This document shows positions 1-7,598 of a stretch of DNA of 50,933 bases, one piece after another; the stretch's first letter is position 1; the number at the start of each line of letters is the position of its first letter. The stretch is from Fimousia sp045616445. GTDB lineage: Bacteria; Bacillota; Clostridia; Lachnospirales; Lachnospiraceae. Below the pieces are notes generated by a model. That model was not told the origin of the DNA, ran no database searches, and saw nothing but the letters and a program-made list of their open reading frames with translations. Both the position numbers and the translations under genes were made by a program. The DNA lies in NCBI GenBank assembly GCA_045616445.1, contig JAZLGR010000005.1, positions 1 to 50,933 of the forward strand, written 5' to 3'.

Positions 1-153
1 ATTTTTACGTGTCCAGAAAAAAGGTCTGCCAAAAAACACTCCATTCATGCTCTTTTTGCATGTCCACATAAAAGGTTTAAGAAAAAAAGTCACTAAATTT
101 CTTTTTTTGCGTGTCCACATTATAGGGTTCATTTTAAAAAATTGATGTTTCTT
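1..153. repeat. 51-bp tandem repeat, three diverged copies, cut by the left edge
   Basis: The pentamer TGTCC recurs at 10-14, 61-65 and 112-116, an exact 51-bp period. Each copy has a T-run followed by GCRTGTCCACAT or a close variant, and similarity fades between cores. Because 51 is 17 codons, the minus strand carries a periodic open frame. It runs from a stop at 166-168 leftwards off the window, and each unit contains a MWT(R/C)KK-like peptide. Possible ATGs are at 130-132 and 118-120, but neither has a ribosome binding site, so I do not call a gene. From 166 to 365 I see only AT-rich DNA around a GC-richer patch (about 235-305), with no supported gene. Confidence 0.7.
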
Positions 154-365
154 TTGTCTAAAAATTTAAAGAATGTGAATGATTTAAAATTTTGGGAGTC
201 ACTATTTAGATGATGTTGTTCAAAAAGTGATATTGGACAGTAGTAACCTCGCCTGCACCAGGCCGCTTGCCTGTCTGCAATCCCAATTCTTGCGTCAGCA
301 AGCAATTTCCTTCTTTAAATCATATTATTTAAAATTAAGAGCATTCATAGGCACAATATGTTAAT

Positions 366-1121
366 TTAATACACATACTCAATCCCATGCTCATCGCAAT
401 ACTTACACATCTCCTCCGGCAATCTCTGATCGCACACAATAATATCAATATCTTCGAATGGTACGGTGCGATAATAGCTGGTCTTACCGAATTTGGTGCT
501 GTCGATGAGCAGCATAACCTTGTCGGCGTTTTTGACAAATGCCTGTTTCATGCCTATTTCTTCCTCGGCGTTATCCATCATCCCATAGCCTAAATTTAAA
601 GTAGATGTGGATATGATACAGTATTTGGCGTGGCGTTGATTAATAAAGTTGATGGCATCAGAGCCATAGATGGCGTCACGCTTGACGTTGTAGGTGCCGC
701 AGAGACATTCGATGGTGATCCCTTCGTTGTTGGCGAGAGCATGCATGGAAGGAAGACCCTGGGAAAGCACCTTTAATGAATCAAATTTCACAAGCTCCTT
801 GGCCATACAGTAGCAGGTACTGGATGAATCAAGAAAGATTGTGTCCCCATTCTCGATGTAAGAAGTGGCAAGTCCTGCGATATAGGTTTTCTTGTCGATG
901 TTGGAACGATTACGGAAGGTGAATGGCCATTCGTATTCGCCCTCAGATAAGTAGGAAGCGCCTCCATGGTTTCGACGGATAACGCCTTCTTTTTCTAATT
1001 CTGCAAAATCACGGCGGACGGTAGGTTCACTGACATGAATCAGCTCTGCCATATCCTTAACAGTGATAAAATCCTTCTGTGCCAGATAGCGAAGGATGGT
1101 TTCTCGACGTTCAGTTGTCAT
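366..1121 (-). CDS. DeoR/GlpR-family transcriptional regulator
   Basis: This 251-residue protein has the usual DeoR layout. Residues 3-57 form the winged helix-turn-helix, with the family signature around SEPTVRRDFAELEKEGVIRRNHGGA. The rest is the sugar-phosphate-binding DeoRC domain, related to ribose-5-phosphate isomerase. Such proteins usually repress sugar or nucleoside catabolic genes and are released by a phosphorylated sugar (family knowledge). The gene is divergent from two HAD phosphatase genes. A perfect 17-bp palindrome at 1214-1230 lies between them, so it probably controls itself and those phosphatases (inference). The effector cannot be told from the sequence. Confidence 0.9.
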   Translation of the reverse strand: MTTERRETILRYLAQKDFITVKDMAELIHVSEPTVRRDFAELEKEGVIRRNHGGASYLSEGEYEWPFTFRNRSNIDKKTYIAGLATSYIENGDTIFLDSSSTCYCMAKELVKFDSLKVLSQGLPSMHALANNEGITIECLCGTYNVKRDAIYGSDAINFINQRHAKYCIISTSTLNLGYGMMDNAEEEIGMKQAFVKNADKVMLLIDSTKFGKTSYYRTVPFEDIDIIVCDQRLPEEMCKYCDEHGIEYVY

Positions 1122-1213
1122 AAATCTATCCTCATTTCTAAATTTCTAAAAATCTATCATTTCTACTATTCAAAGTATGAAAATCCACTCCTATTATAGT
1201 CTCTAATGACGGA

Positions 1214-1251
1214 ATAATCAATTTGATTATCTGAAACGATTAAAATAATCA
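1214..1251. promoter_or_regulatory. Putative DeoR operator
   Basis: ATAATCAA at 1214-1221 and TTGATTAT at 1223-1230 form a perfect 17-bp palindrome with one central base. A further ATAATC half-site sits at 1245-1250 and a GATTA at 1238-1242. The cluster lies in the divergent intergenic region between the DeoR-type gene and the HAD phosphatase genes. Repeated A/T-rich half-sites are typical of DeoR-family operators. Assignment to this regulator rests on position only. Confidence 0.55.
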
Positions 1252-1349
1252 CATTTAATATGAAAAAGTGCAATCACACCGCTATTTGTTTTCGAAACAA
1301 TCAAAGTGTGGTAAAGTATTACCAACGGACAAACGGAGGAAATATAGGA

Positions 1350-2180
1350 ATGAAGAAAGAATATAAGATGATTGCCTTCGATATGGATGGCACACTACTG
1401 AACAAGAAGAAGGAAGTAACACCAGAAATCCGAAAAGCCATGGAAGATGCAGTGGCGGCTGGCAAGCATGTTGTTGTGGCAACTGGACGGGCAATCAATG
1501 AAACGAATGAATACAGAGATATTTTCCCGCTGCTTAGCATGATCGTTTTTGCGGGAGGGGCTGTAGTTTATGATCCGAAGAAGGAAGCGGTAGTTTGGAC
1601 AAAGCAGATTGAGAAGTCAGTTGCGGATGAAATTTTTGACATTACCCAGAGCTGGGGTGTGGAAACCATGTACTATGTATTGTCTGAAGGTACTGGGATT
1701 ACAACGGGCAAGCAGATCAAAGATATGGCGAAATTCAATCTGAAGGATTATCAGAATACATTTCAGAATGAACTCGTGCATGTGGAGGATGTACTCGACT
1801 ATTATAAAGAAGAATCTCCTGGCCTTGAGAAAATCAATGTATTTTTGACGACCGGCGAAGAACGCAGAAAGCGTACACAGGAACTTAGACATTTGCCTGT
1901 GGAAATCGCTTGGAGTGAGGCTTCCGTTATTGAACTGACGCCAGATGGTGTGTCCAAGATTGACGGACTTCGCGTGGTATCAGAAGCCCTTGGCGTGGGT
2001 ATCGATGAGATGATTGCTGTCGGTGACGCCCAGAATGACCTGAACATGATCCGTGGGGTTGGACTTGGAGTGGCCATGGACAATGCCATCGACGAGGTCA
2101 AGGATGCGGCCGATTATGTAACGAGTGACAACGAGCACAATGGCTGTGCAGAAGTAATTTATAAATTTTTGCTGGGGTAG
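1350..2180 (+). CDS. Cof-type HAD-family phosphatase
   Basis: A 276-residue HAD phosphatase of the Cof/YbiV type, which hydrolyses sugar phosphates or other small phosphate esters. Motif I is DMDGT with D11 and D13; motif IV is GDAQNDLNM near the C-terminus. The C2-type cap lies between them. I start at 1350 because GGAGG sits about 10 bp upstream and the motif follows at the usual distance; an in-frame ATG at 1260 has neither. The next gene begins directly after the stop codon, so the two form one transcription unit. The palindromic operator upstream suggests control by the divergent DeoR-type regulator. Confidence 0.88.
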   Translation: MKKEYKMIAFDMDGTLLNKKKEVTPEIRKAMEDAVAAGKHVVVATGRAINETNEYRDIFPLLSMIVFAGGAVVYDPKKEAVVWTKQIEKSVADEIFDITQSWGVETMYYVLSEGTGITTGKQIKDMAKFNLKDYQNTFQNELVHVEDVLDYYKEESPGLEKINVFLTTGEERRKRTQELRHLPVEIAWSEASVIELTPDGVSKIDGLRVVSEALGVGIDEMIAVGDAQNDLNMIRGVGLGVAMDNAIDEVKDAADYVTSDNEHNGCAEVIYKFLLG

Positions 2181-2981
2181 ATGAATATGAAAGATTATAG
2201 GGGAGTCGTATTTTTCGACTATGATGGAACATTAATTGATGAAGTGGACGGCATATTCGAACTGCCGGACTCTGCTAAAGAAGCGATTACCAAGCTTCGT
2301 GCCAATGGTTATGCAACCTGTGTTTGTTCTGGACGTACAAAGCAGATGTCCGAAGCGGTTAAGGACTATTTTGATGGATATGTAACTGGTGCTGGCGCAT
2401 ATTGTGAAATCGATGAAGAGACAGTAGTCAGCATCGAGATTACACCGGAAGAGATTGAGAAGATGCGAGAAATCTGCGCAAAGAGAGATATCGTCATGCT
2501 GATGGATGGGGAAAGCCAGTCCTACTCCGATGGCATTGATACAAAAATCTACGAATTTTTCCGCTATGTATTCAACGTGCAGGATCACTGGGTACAGCCT
2601 TGGGATACCGAAGGCAAATGTAAGATCAACAAGCTGACCTTTATGTATGAAAATCCAGAGGATGCAGAGTACATAAGAGAGAATTTTGAGGATATCTTAG
2701 AGCTTGCAAAGCATATTCGATATACATTTACCGATGCCACACCAAAGGGCATTGATAAGGGAACCGGAATTGAAGCCATGATCAAGTACATGGGACTGAC
2801 CAAAGATGACAGTTATTGCTTCGGTGATGGGGACAATGACCTTCCAATGGTAAAAGTGGTTGGACATCCAATCATTATGGGAAGACATTTTGCAGGGCTG
2901 GAACCATATGCAGAATATACGACAGATCTGGTAAAGAATGATGGAATTAAGAAAGGTTTAGAACATCTGAGACTGATCTAG
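2181..2981 (+). CDS. Cof-type HAD-family phosphatase, second of the pair
   Basis: A 266-residue HAD phosphatase with motif I FDYDGT (D13, D15) and motif IV GDGDNDLPM. The start codon abuts the stop of the preceding gene, with the ribosome binding site inside that gene's last codons, so translation is probably coupled. It looks closer to the phosphatase at 41456-42265, which also has the FDYDGT form and nearly the same length, than to its immediate neighbour, which has DMDGT. Two paralogous phosphatases under one DeoR-type regulator suggest dephosphorylation of sugar-phosphate intermediates (inference). Substrate unknown. Confidence 0.87.
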   Translation: MNMKDYRGVVFFDYDGTLIDEVDGIFELPDSAKEAITKLRANGYATCVCSGRTKQMSEAVKDYFDGYVTGAGAYCEIDEETVVSIEITPEEIEKMREICAKRDIVMLMDGESQSYSDGIDTKIYEFFRYVFNVQDHWVQPWDTEGKCKINKLTFMYENPEDAEYIRENFEDILELAKHIRYTFTDATPKGIDKGTGIEAMIKYMGLTKDDSYCFGDGDNDLPMVKVVGHPIIMGRHFAGLEPYAEYTTDLVKNDGIKKGLEHLRLI

Positions 2982-3026
2982 AAGCTTAAAGCCTGAAATC
3001 TGAGACGGAAATCATAATGAAAAATA

Positions 3027-3067
3027 AAGCTGTACATGATATCACCAACCATGTACAGCTTTTTTAT
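3027..3067. terminator. Bidirectional intrinsic terminator
   Basis: AAGCTGTACATG at 3027-3038 pairs perfectly with CATGTACAGCTT at 3050-3061. A T-run follows on the plus strand and an A-rich tract precedes the stem. It therefore serves both the plus-strand HAD pair and the convergent minus-strand PHP gene. Confidence 0.9.
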
Positions 3068-3080
3068 TGTCTTCTATTAT

Positions 3081-3911
3081 TTACTTCTTTCCATATGCCA
3101 AAATCGCCTGTAATCCTTCTACCGGACTTAAGTAGGTGCCCAAAGGATTGACGGTGCTGGTACTTGGTCCGTGGAAGTCAGTGCCGCCGGTTAAGAAGAG
3201 GCCGTATTCGTCTGCGATTCGACGAATCTCTGCCTGATCTGCCTCGGTATTTCGTGGGTGGTTGACTTCTAACCCCTTGATACGACCTTCTCTTGCTAAT
3301 TTTTCACATAAAGCAAGGGAGTCATATTCGCCAGGGTGTGCGATGACCGGAATACCGCCACAGCGGTCGATTAAGTCAAGTGCTTCATAGACATCCGGAT
3401 AAGGGATGCGGATGTAACGCTTGCTCCTTCTGCCTGCTTCCTTCTGGAAGAAATCGCTGATTAAGCTGCCAGTGTAACCCATCTTCTGAAATGGAATCAT
3501 CATATGATGATTGTAGAGGGAACCGCTGTCGCGAGCTGCCTTTAAAATGTCATCAATGTCCACTGGGAAATCTTCGGCCAACATTTCACACATCTGATAT
3601 TTGGCATCATAGCGGACAGACAGAGTTTTGTCCAAAAATTCCTGATATCCCCACAAATCCCCTGGATAGTAGCAAAGGACGTGGACAGCGCGGCCGGATT
3701 CATAATCCTTTGTGGAAAACTCCACTCCAGGGATGACATTCATTCCAATCTGCTTGCCGTAAGACACTGCCTCGATGATGCCTGCCACAGTGTCATGGTC
3801 AGTCAGGGCAATATAATCAAGACCAATGCGCTTGGCATGGTCGATTAAGTCCTTCACACCGTACATTCCATCGGATTTGGTGGAATGGGTATGTAAATCT
3901 GCTTTTATCAT
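3081..3911 (-). CDS. PHP-domain metal-dependent phosphoesterase (TrpH/YciV-like)
   Basis: A 276-residue protein of the PHP superfamily. The N-terminal HTHSTKSDG motif and later metal-binding positions such as LTDHDT, the HPGEY segment and the C-terminal GTDFHGPS fit the TrpH/YciV group. Characterised members are nucleoside 3',5'-bisphosphate phosphatases or 5'-3' exonucleases on short RNA (family knowledge). I chose the start at 3911 because AGGAGAG lies about 8 bp upstream and the HxH motif follows at once; an earlier in-frame ATG adds 20 residues without family similarity. It heads a minus-strand group that reads away from the NusG-II, sirtuin and SfsA genes. Confidence 0.85.
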   Translation of the reverse strand: MIKADLHTHSTKSDGMYGVKDLIDHAKRIGLDYIALTDHDTVAGIIEAVSYGKQIGMNVIPGVEFSTKDYESGRAVHVLCYYPGDLWGYQEFLDKTLSVRYDAKYQMCEMLAEDFPVDIDDILKAARDSGSLYNHHMMIPFQKMGYTGSLISDFFQKEAGRRSKRYIRIPYPDVYEALDLIDRCGGIPVIAHPGEYDSLALCEKLAREGRIKGLEVNHPRNTEADQAEIRRIADEYGLFLTGGTDFHGPSTSTVNPLGTYLSPVEGLQAILAYGKK

Positions 3912-3990
3912 CTTATTCTCTCCTAATATACAATCAATACTCAATATATATTCAATATAGTCTGGTCTCATTCTTTCGAATCAGTATTCA

Positions 3991-4353
3991 TCACTTCACC
4001 ATCATATCCACATCGGAAGCCTCGCCCTCTTCCACAGAAACAACAACTCTGTGTGGGAGGCAGACGATGGATTCATCTGTTGTATTGATTGGCTTGTGAT
4101 CTACACAGATCTGGTCTGGACAGTCGGCATGGTCCATATAGACTTTGCCATCCTTTACAACGATGGTATTCTCGCCTTTGTCCAAAGGGATATCATAGGT
4201 CTGATCTTCGGACAGATTGCAGGTATAGACAGTTTCTGAATTGACCGTCACAACCACATAGCCCCCCTTGGAGGAAAGCTGCTGCATGATGCCGTAAGCA
4301 CCGCCTGCAATGACGAGAAGCAGGATGATCAGTATCAAATCTCTTCGTTTCAT
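3991..4353 (-). CDS. NusG domain II-containing membrane-anchored protein
   Basis: A 120-residue protein with one N-terminal membrane segment (residues 5-23) and then a small extracytoplasmic domain. The domain matches NusG domain II, with its DGKVYMDHADCPDQICVDHKP region and the following SIVCLPHRVVV strand. Cysteines C91, C95 and C108 are close in sequence and could form a disulfide or bind metal. The start codon overlaps the stop of the sirtuin gene by one base (TAATG), so translation is coupled. These proteins are common in Clostridia, often near redox or flavin-transfer genes, but their function is not known to me. Confidence 0.8.
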   Translation of the reverse strand: MKRRDLILIILLLVIAGGAYGIMQQLSSKGGYVVVTVNSETVYTCNLSEDQTYDIPLDKGENTIVVKDGKVYMDHADCPDQICVDHKPINTTDESIVCLPHRVVVSVEEGEASDVDMMVK

Positions 4354-5081
4354 TATCTTACCTCAATCAGATCTAACACCTCACCGATGGAATCGGAGAT
4401 GCACAGTTCTGCCTGTTTGTCGCGGGATGTGGCATCACGGTTGATGATGACTAAGTGTTTGCCGTGGAAATAGTCAATGAATCCTGCAGCAGGATATACA
4501 ACCAGGGAAGTGCCACCGATGATCAGTGTATCTGCAGAAGCGATGGCACCTACTGCGCCGGAGATGACATCATTATCTAAACCTTCTTCGTATAATACAA
4601 CGTCTGGCTTGATCAGCCCGCCACATTCACAGTAAGGGTTTCCTGGCGCATTCTTTACATATTCCACAGGGTAGAACTTGCGGCATTTGGTACAGTAGTT
4701 GCGAAGAACGCTTCCGTGAAGCTCATATACCTTCTTGCTGCCAGCTGCCTGGTGAAGACCGTCGATATTCTGGGTTACGATGCCGGTCAGCTTGCCAGCT
4801 TCCTCTAACTCGGCAAGCTTCAGATGAGCTTTATTTGGTTTTGCATCCAGATAAAGCATACGGTCTTTGTAAAATTCATAGAATTCATCGGTGCGGTTCC
4901 AGAAGAATGTACCGCTGACGATGGTTTCCGGACGATATTTGTATTTTAAATTGTAGAGCCCATCGGTGCTTCGAAAGTCCGGAATATTACTTTCGGTAGA
5001 AACACCAGCGCCGCCGAAGAATACGATGCGGCTGCTCTCATCAATGATTTCCTGCAGTTTTGCGATTTTTTCCATATCCAT
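4353..5081 (-). CDS. NAD-dependent protein deacylase (sirtuin, Sir2/CobB family)
   Basis: A 242-residue sirtuin that removes acyl groups from lysines using NAD+. Visible motifs are the NAD-binding GAGVSTESNIPDFR (residues 24-37), TQNIDGLH (103-110), the catalytic H122 in ELHGS, and a zinc site C130-x2-C133...C151-x-C153. The start at 5081 has AAGGAGG 8 bp upstream; an earlier ATG at 5114 lacks this. Residues Y71 and R74 form a YxxR pair where the deacetylase Sir2Tm has A and G; in SIRT5 and CobB such a pair binds malonyl or succinyl groups. Acidic-acyl activity is therefore possible but unproven. Confidence 0.92.
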   Translation of the reverse strand: MDMEKIAKLQEIIDESSRIVFFGGAGVSTESNIPDFRSTDGLYNLKYKYRPETIVSGTFFWNRTDEFYEFYKDRMLYLDAKPNKAHLKLAELEEAGKLTGIVTQNIDGLHQAAGSKKVYELHGSVLRNYCTKCRKFYPVEYVKNAPGNPYCECGGLIKPDVVLYEEGLDNDVISGAVGAIASADTLIIGGTSLVVYPAAGFIDYFHGKHLVIINRDATSRDKQAELCISDSIGEVLDLIEVR

Positions 5082-5127
5082 AACGAATTCCTCCTTATTT
5101 AAAGTCATAATCATTCAAAATTATAAA

Positions 5128-5808
5128 TCATAATTTCACTTCCACGGGTTGATCAATCTCCAGACTATTCTCAGTCACGATGCAGTCCATGGCCAGTACG
5201 TGAACGCCTGTTGCAGATGCAGCCCGAAGGGCGTCTCCGAAGGCTTTGTGCGTTCGGTCGTTTGGTTCAAAATGGGTGATGCCCTTCATCTGGATGACGA
5301 AGAGGATGTAAGCTTCATATCCATCATTCAGACACGCCGCCAGCTCTTTAATGTGCTTGATGCCACGCTCCGTCGGCGCATCCGGGAATCTGGCCACGCC
5401 ATCTTCTTCTAACGTACAGCCCTTTACCTCCATGAAGGCCTTCTTGCCATCATATTCAAAGTAGAGGTCAAATCTGGAATTCCTGTAGGTCTTCTCCCTC
5501 TTTATAAAAGTCACGTTAGGGAAATGTCCCGATGTCCGAATCCACTCTTCGGCTACCTGGTTCGGTGCCTGAGAGTCCATATTGATCAGGGTGTCTCCTT
5601 TGTAGACACCGATGACAGAATATTTGGTTTTTCGATTTGGGTTTGAAGCCGGTTCCAGTAATAATGTGGCGCCAGGAATCAGTAACTCCCTGCATCTGCC
5701 TGTATTTTTGACGTGACAGATTTCCATCTGCTCATCAATTTCCACGTGGGCAATAAAGCGATTGGGCCTTTTTAAGAAGATTCCAGTCTTCATATCGGGA
5801 TATTGCAT
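5128..5808 (-). CDS. sfsA: SfsA family DNA/RNA-binding protein (sugar fermentation stimulation protein)
   Basis: A 226-residue protein with the SfsA layout. An N-terminal OB-like part covers the RFIAHVEIDEQMEICHVKNTGRCRELLIPG segment. It is followed by a nuclease-like fold with RFDLYFEYDGKKAFMEVKGCTLEEDGVARFPDAPTERG, whose D, E and K residues resemble a PD-(D/E)xK active site. E. coli SfsA was named for its effect on maltose use and later linked to nuclease activity (family knowledge). Length is normal for the family. It is the first gene of the minus-strand group, 46 bp before the sirtuin start. Confidence 0.92.
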   Translation of the reverse strand: MQYPDMKTGIFLKRPNRFIAHVEIDEQMEICHVKNTGRCRELLIPGATLLLEPASNPNRKTKYSVIGVYKGDTLINMDSQAPNQVAEEWIRTSGHFPNVTFIKREKTYRNSRFDLYFEYDGKKAFMEVKGCTLEEDGVARFPDAPTERGIKHIKELAACLNDGYEAYILFVIQMKGITHFEPNDRTHKAFGDALRAASATGVHVLAMDCIVTENSLEIDQPVEVKL

Positions 5809-5924
5809 ATTTGTTCCTCTGTTGATTCATATTGTGTTATCTCTATTGTAGCAGAACTGGGAGTAAATTTATAGTCGATAGTTGGGCTGAATATTTAACA
5901 ATCATAATATTCATGATGGGTTTG

Positions 5925-5953
5925 TTGACAAACGAATAAACGTTTGATATAAT
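5925..5953 (+). promoter_or_regulatory. Consensus sigma-A promoter of the citrate synthase gene with an embedded inverted repeat
   Basis: TTGACA at 5925-5930 and TATAAT at 5948-5953 are both perfect and separated by exactly 17 bp. CAAACG (5929-5934) and CGTTTG (5941-5946) form an inverted repeat spanning the -35 box and spacer. A protein bound there would block the polymerase, which fits a repressor operator over an otherwise strong promoter (inference). Confidence 0.85.
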
Positions 5954-5965
5954 GTAGCAACATGT

Positions 5966-6012
5966 TTGTATACAAGTATTTTTGAAGGATTAGCGATTGA
6001 TTCCTTCAAAAA
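5966..6012 (+). promoter_or_regulatory. Palindrome and leader hairpin before citrate synthase
   Basis: TTGTATACAA at 5966-5975 is a perfect palindrome close to the expected transcription start. TTTTTGAAGGA at 5979-5989 then pairs perfectly with TCCTTCAAAAA at 6002-6012 across a 12-base loop. The hairpin lies in the untranslated leader, about 60 bp before the start codon, and has no T-run. It could stabilise the mRNA or be a second operator; I cannot tell which. Confidence 0.5.
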
Positions 6013-6071
6013 GTGAGAAATAAAATGAAAATTTGAGGATAAAATGACAAAATAGAAAGGAAATAGTGTAC

Positions 6072-7499
6072 ATGCTTCAGGAAATGCCAATGATGTTCTC
6101 AGAAACTACTCCTGAGATCATTGAATTATCTAAAAAATGTTCCCATAAGATTCCACCGAATGTATATGACCGCTACTCCGTAAAGAGAGGCCTTCGAGAA
6201 GATACTGGTGAAGGTGTATTAGTCGGTCTGACTGAAATCTCCAAGGTTGTATCTTATACCGTAGAAGACAGAGCCATGATTCCATGTGACGGCCGTCTTT
6301 ATTTCCGTGGCGTCAACATCAATGACTTAGTTGGCGGCTTTATCAAAGAAAAGCGTTTTGGATTTGAAGAAACAGCTTATCTGTTATTGTTTGGGAAATT
6401 ACCTACCGTTGAGGAATTAGCACAGTTTAACCGTATCTTAGGAGAATATCGTAAATTACCAACCAACTTTGTTCGTGACATCATCATGAAAGCGCCAAGT
6501 AAGGACATGATGAACACGTTAGCACGAAGTGTGCTTACTTTATACTCTTATGATGATTATGCAAGTGATATCACTGTACCGAATGTACTTCGCCAGTGCT
6601 TACAGCTGATCGCATTGTTCCCGGTACTGACTGTTTATGGATATCAGACCTATGCTCACTTCTATGACGGACAGAGCTTATTTATCCATTCTCCACAGGA
6701 GAACTTATCCACAGCAGAAAATATCTTATATCTGTTAAGAGCAGATAATAAATATACAGAGTTAGAAGCCCGCGTACTTGACTTATGTCTCGTATTACAT
6801 GCAGAACACGGTGGTGGTAACAACTCCACATTTACAACACATGTTGTTACATCCTCCGGTACCGATACTTACTCCACAATTGCAGCTGCCCTTTCTTCCT
6901 TGAAGGGTCCAAAGCATGGTGGTGCTAATATCAAGGTAATCCGCATGTTCGAAGACATTAAGAAGAATGTCAAGGACTGGACAGATGAAGATGAAGTAAG
7001 AGCTTACCTGAAAAAGATTCTGAATAAGGAAGCATTCGACGGGGCTGGCCTGATCTATGGTATGGGACATGCAATCTACTCCATCTCCGACCCACGAGCA
7101 AAAGCGTTAGAAGGCTTTGTGAAGGAACTTGCCTTCGAGAAAGGCTTAGTGGAAGAATACGCGCTTTATCACTTAGTAGAAAAAATCGCTCCAGAAGAAA
7201 TCAAGGCGAAGAGAAACTCCAAGAGGGAAGTATCTGCCAATGTCGACTTCTACTCCGGCTTTGTATATGCAATGCTTGGCCTGCCAGTAGAATTATATAC
7301 ACCAATCTTCGCAATCGCACGTATTGCAGGCTGGAGTGCACATCGAATCGAAGAACTTGTTTCCGGTGGTAAGATCATTCGTCCTGCATATGCCAACGTT
7401 GCACCACACCTTGAATATGTGGCCCTCGAAGAGCGTGAAACAGGAGAAAGAGAACAGGTTGAAGTAGATCGCACCAAAGTGAATGAGGTTTCCGATTAA
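6072..7499 (+). CDS. Citrate synthase (citrate/2-methylcitrate synthase family)
   Basis: Condenses oxaloacetate with acetyl-CoA, or possibly propionyl-CoA. The active-site blocks are all present: LHAEHGGGN with the first His, GPKHGGAN, YGMGHAIYSISDPRA with the second His, and NVDFYSGFVY with the catalytic Asp. It is 475 residues from the ATG at 6072 (AAAGGA about 10 bp upstream); a GTG at 6066 would add two. The N-terminal extension before the first domain makes it longer than the roughly 380-residue short forms, as is common in Clostridia. No aconitase or isocitrate dehydrogenase gene is nearby. Its strong promoter suggests high expression, perhaps for glutamate synthesis. Confidence 0.92.
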   Translation: MLQEMPMMFSETTPEIIELSKKCSHKIPPNVYDRYSVKRGLREDTGEGVLVGLTEISKVVSYTVEDRAMIPCDGRLYFRGVNINDLVGGFIKEKRFGFEETAYLLLFGKLPTVEELAQFNRILGEYRKLPTNFVRDIIMKAPSKDMMNTLARSVLTLYSYDDYASDITVPNVLRQCLQLIALFPVLTVYGYQTYAHFYDGQSLFIHSPQENLSTAENILYLLRADNKYTELEARVLDLCLVLHAEHGGGNNSTFTTHVVTSSGTDTYSTIAAALSSLKGPKHGGANIKVIRMFEDIKKNVKDWTDEDEVRAYLKKILNKEAFDGAGLIYGMGHAIYSISDPRAKALEGFVKELAFEKGLVEEYALYHLVEKIAPEEIKAKRNSKREVSANVDFYSGFVYAMLGLPVELYTPIFAIARIAGWSAHRIEELVSGGKIIRPAYANVAPHLEYVALEERETGEREQVEVDRTKVNEVSD

Positions 7500-7511
7500 T
7501 ATAGGATTGTC

Positions 7512-7540
7512 AGAGCTCTGCATTAGCAGGGCTCTTTTTG
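7512..7540 (+). terminator. Intrinsic terminator after citrate synthase
   Basis: AGAGCTCTGC (7512-7521) pairs with GCAGGGCTCT (7526-7535) around an ATTA loop with one G-T wobble, followed by a T-run. It separates citrate synthase from the hydrolase gene. Confidence 0.88.
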
Positions 7541-7598
7541 TATTATTTCATAGTCAAATACAGCGTTATGACGCAATAAATAGAAAGAAGGTATACAT

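Noticed and set aside
1..153. The 51-bp repeats as a CRISPR array
   Set aside because: The copies share only a short core, diverge gradually and have no conserved repeat separated by unique spacers; no cas genes are near.
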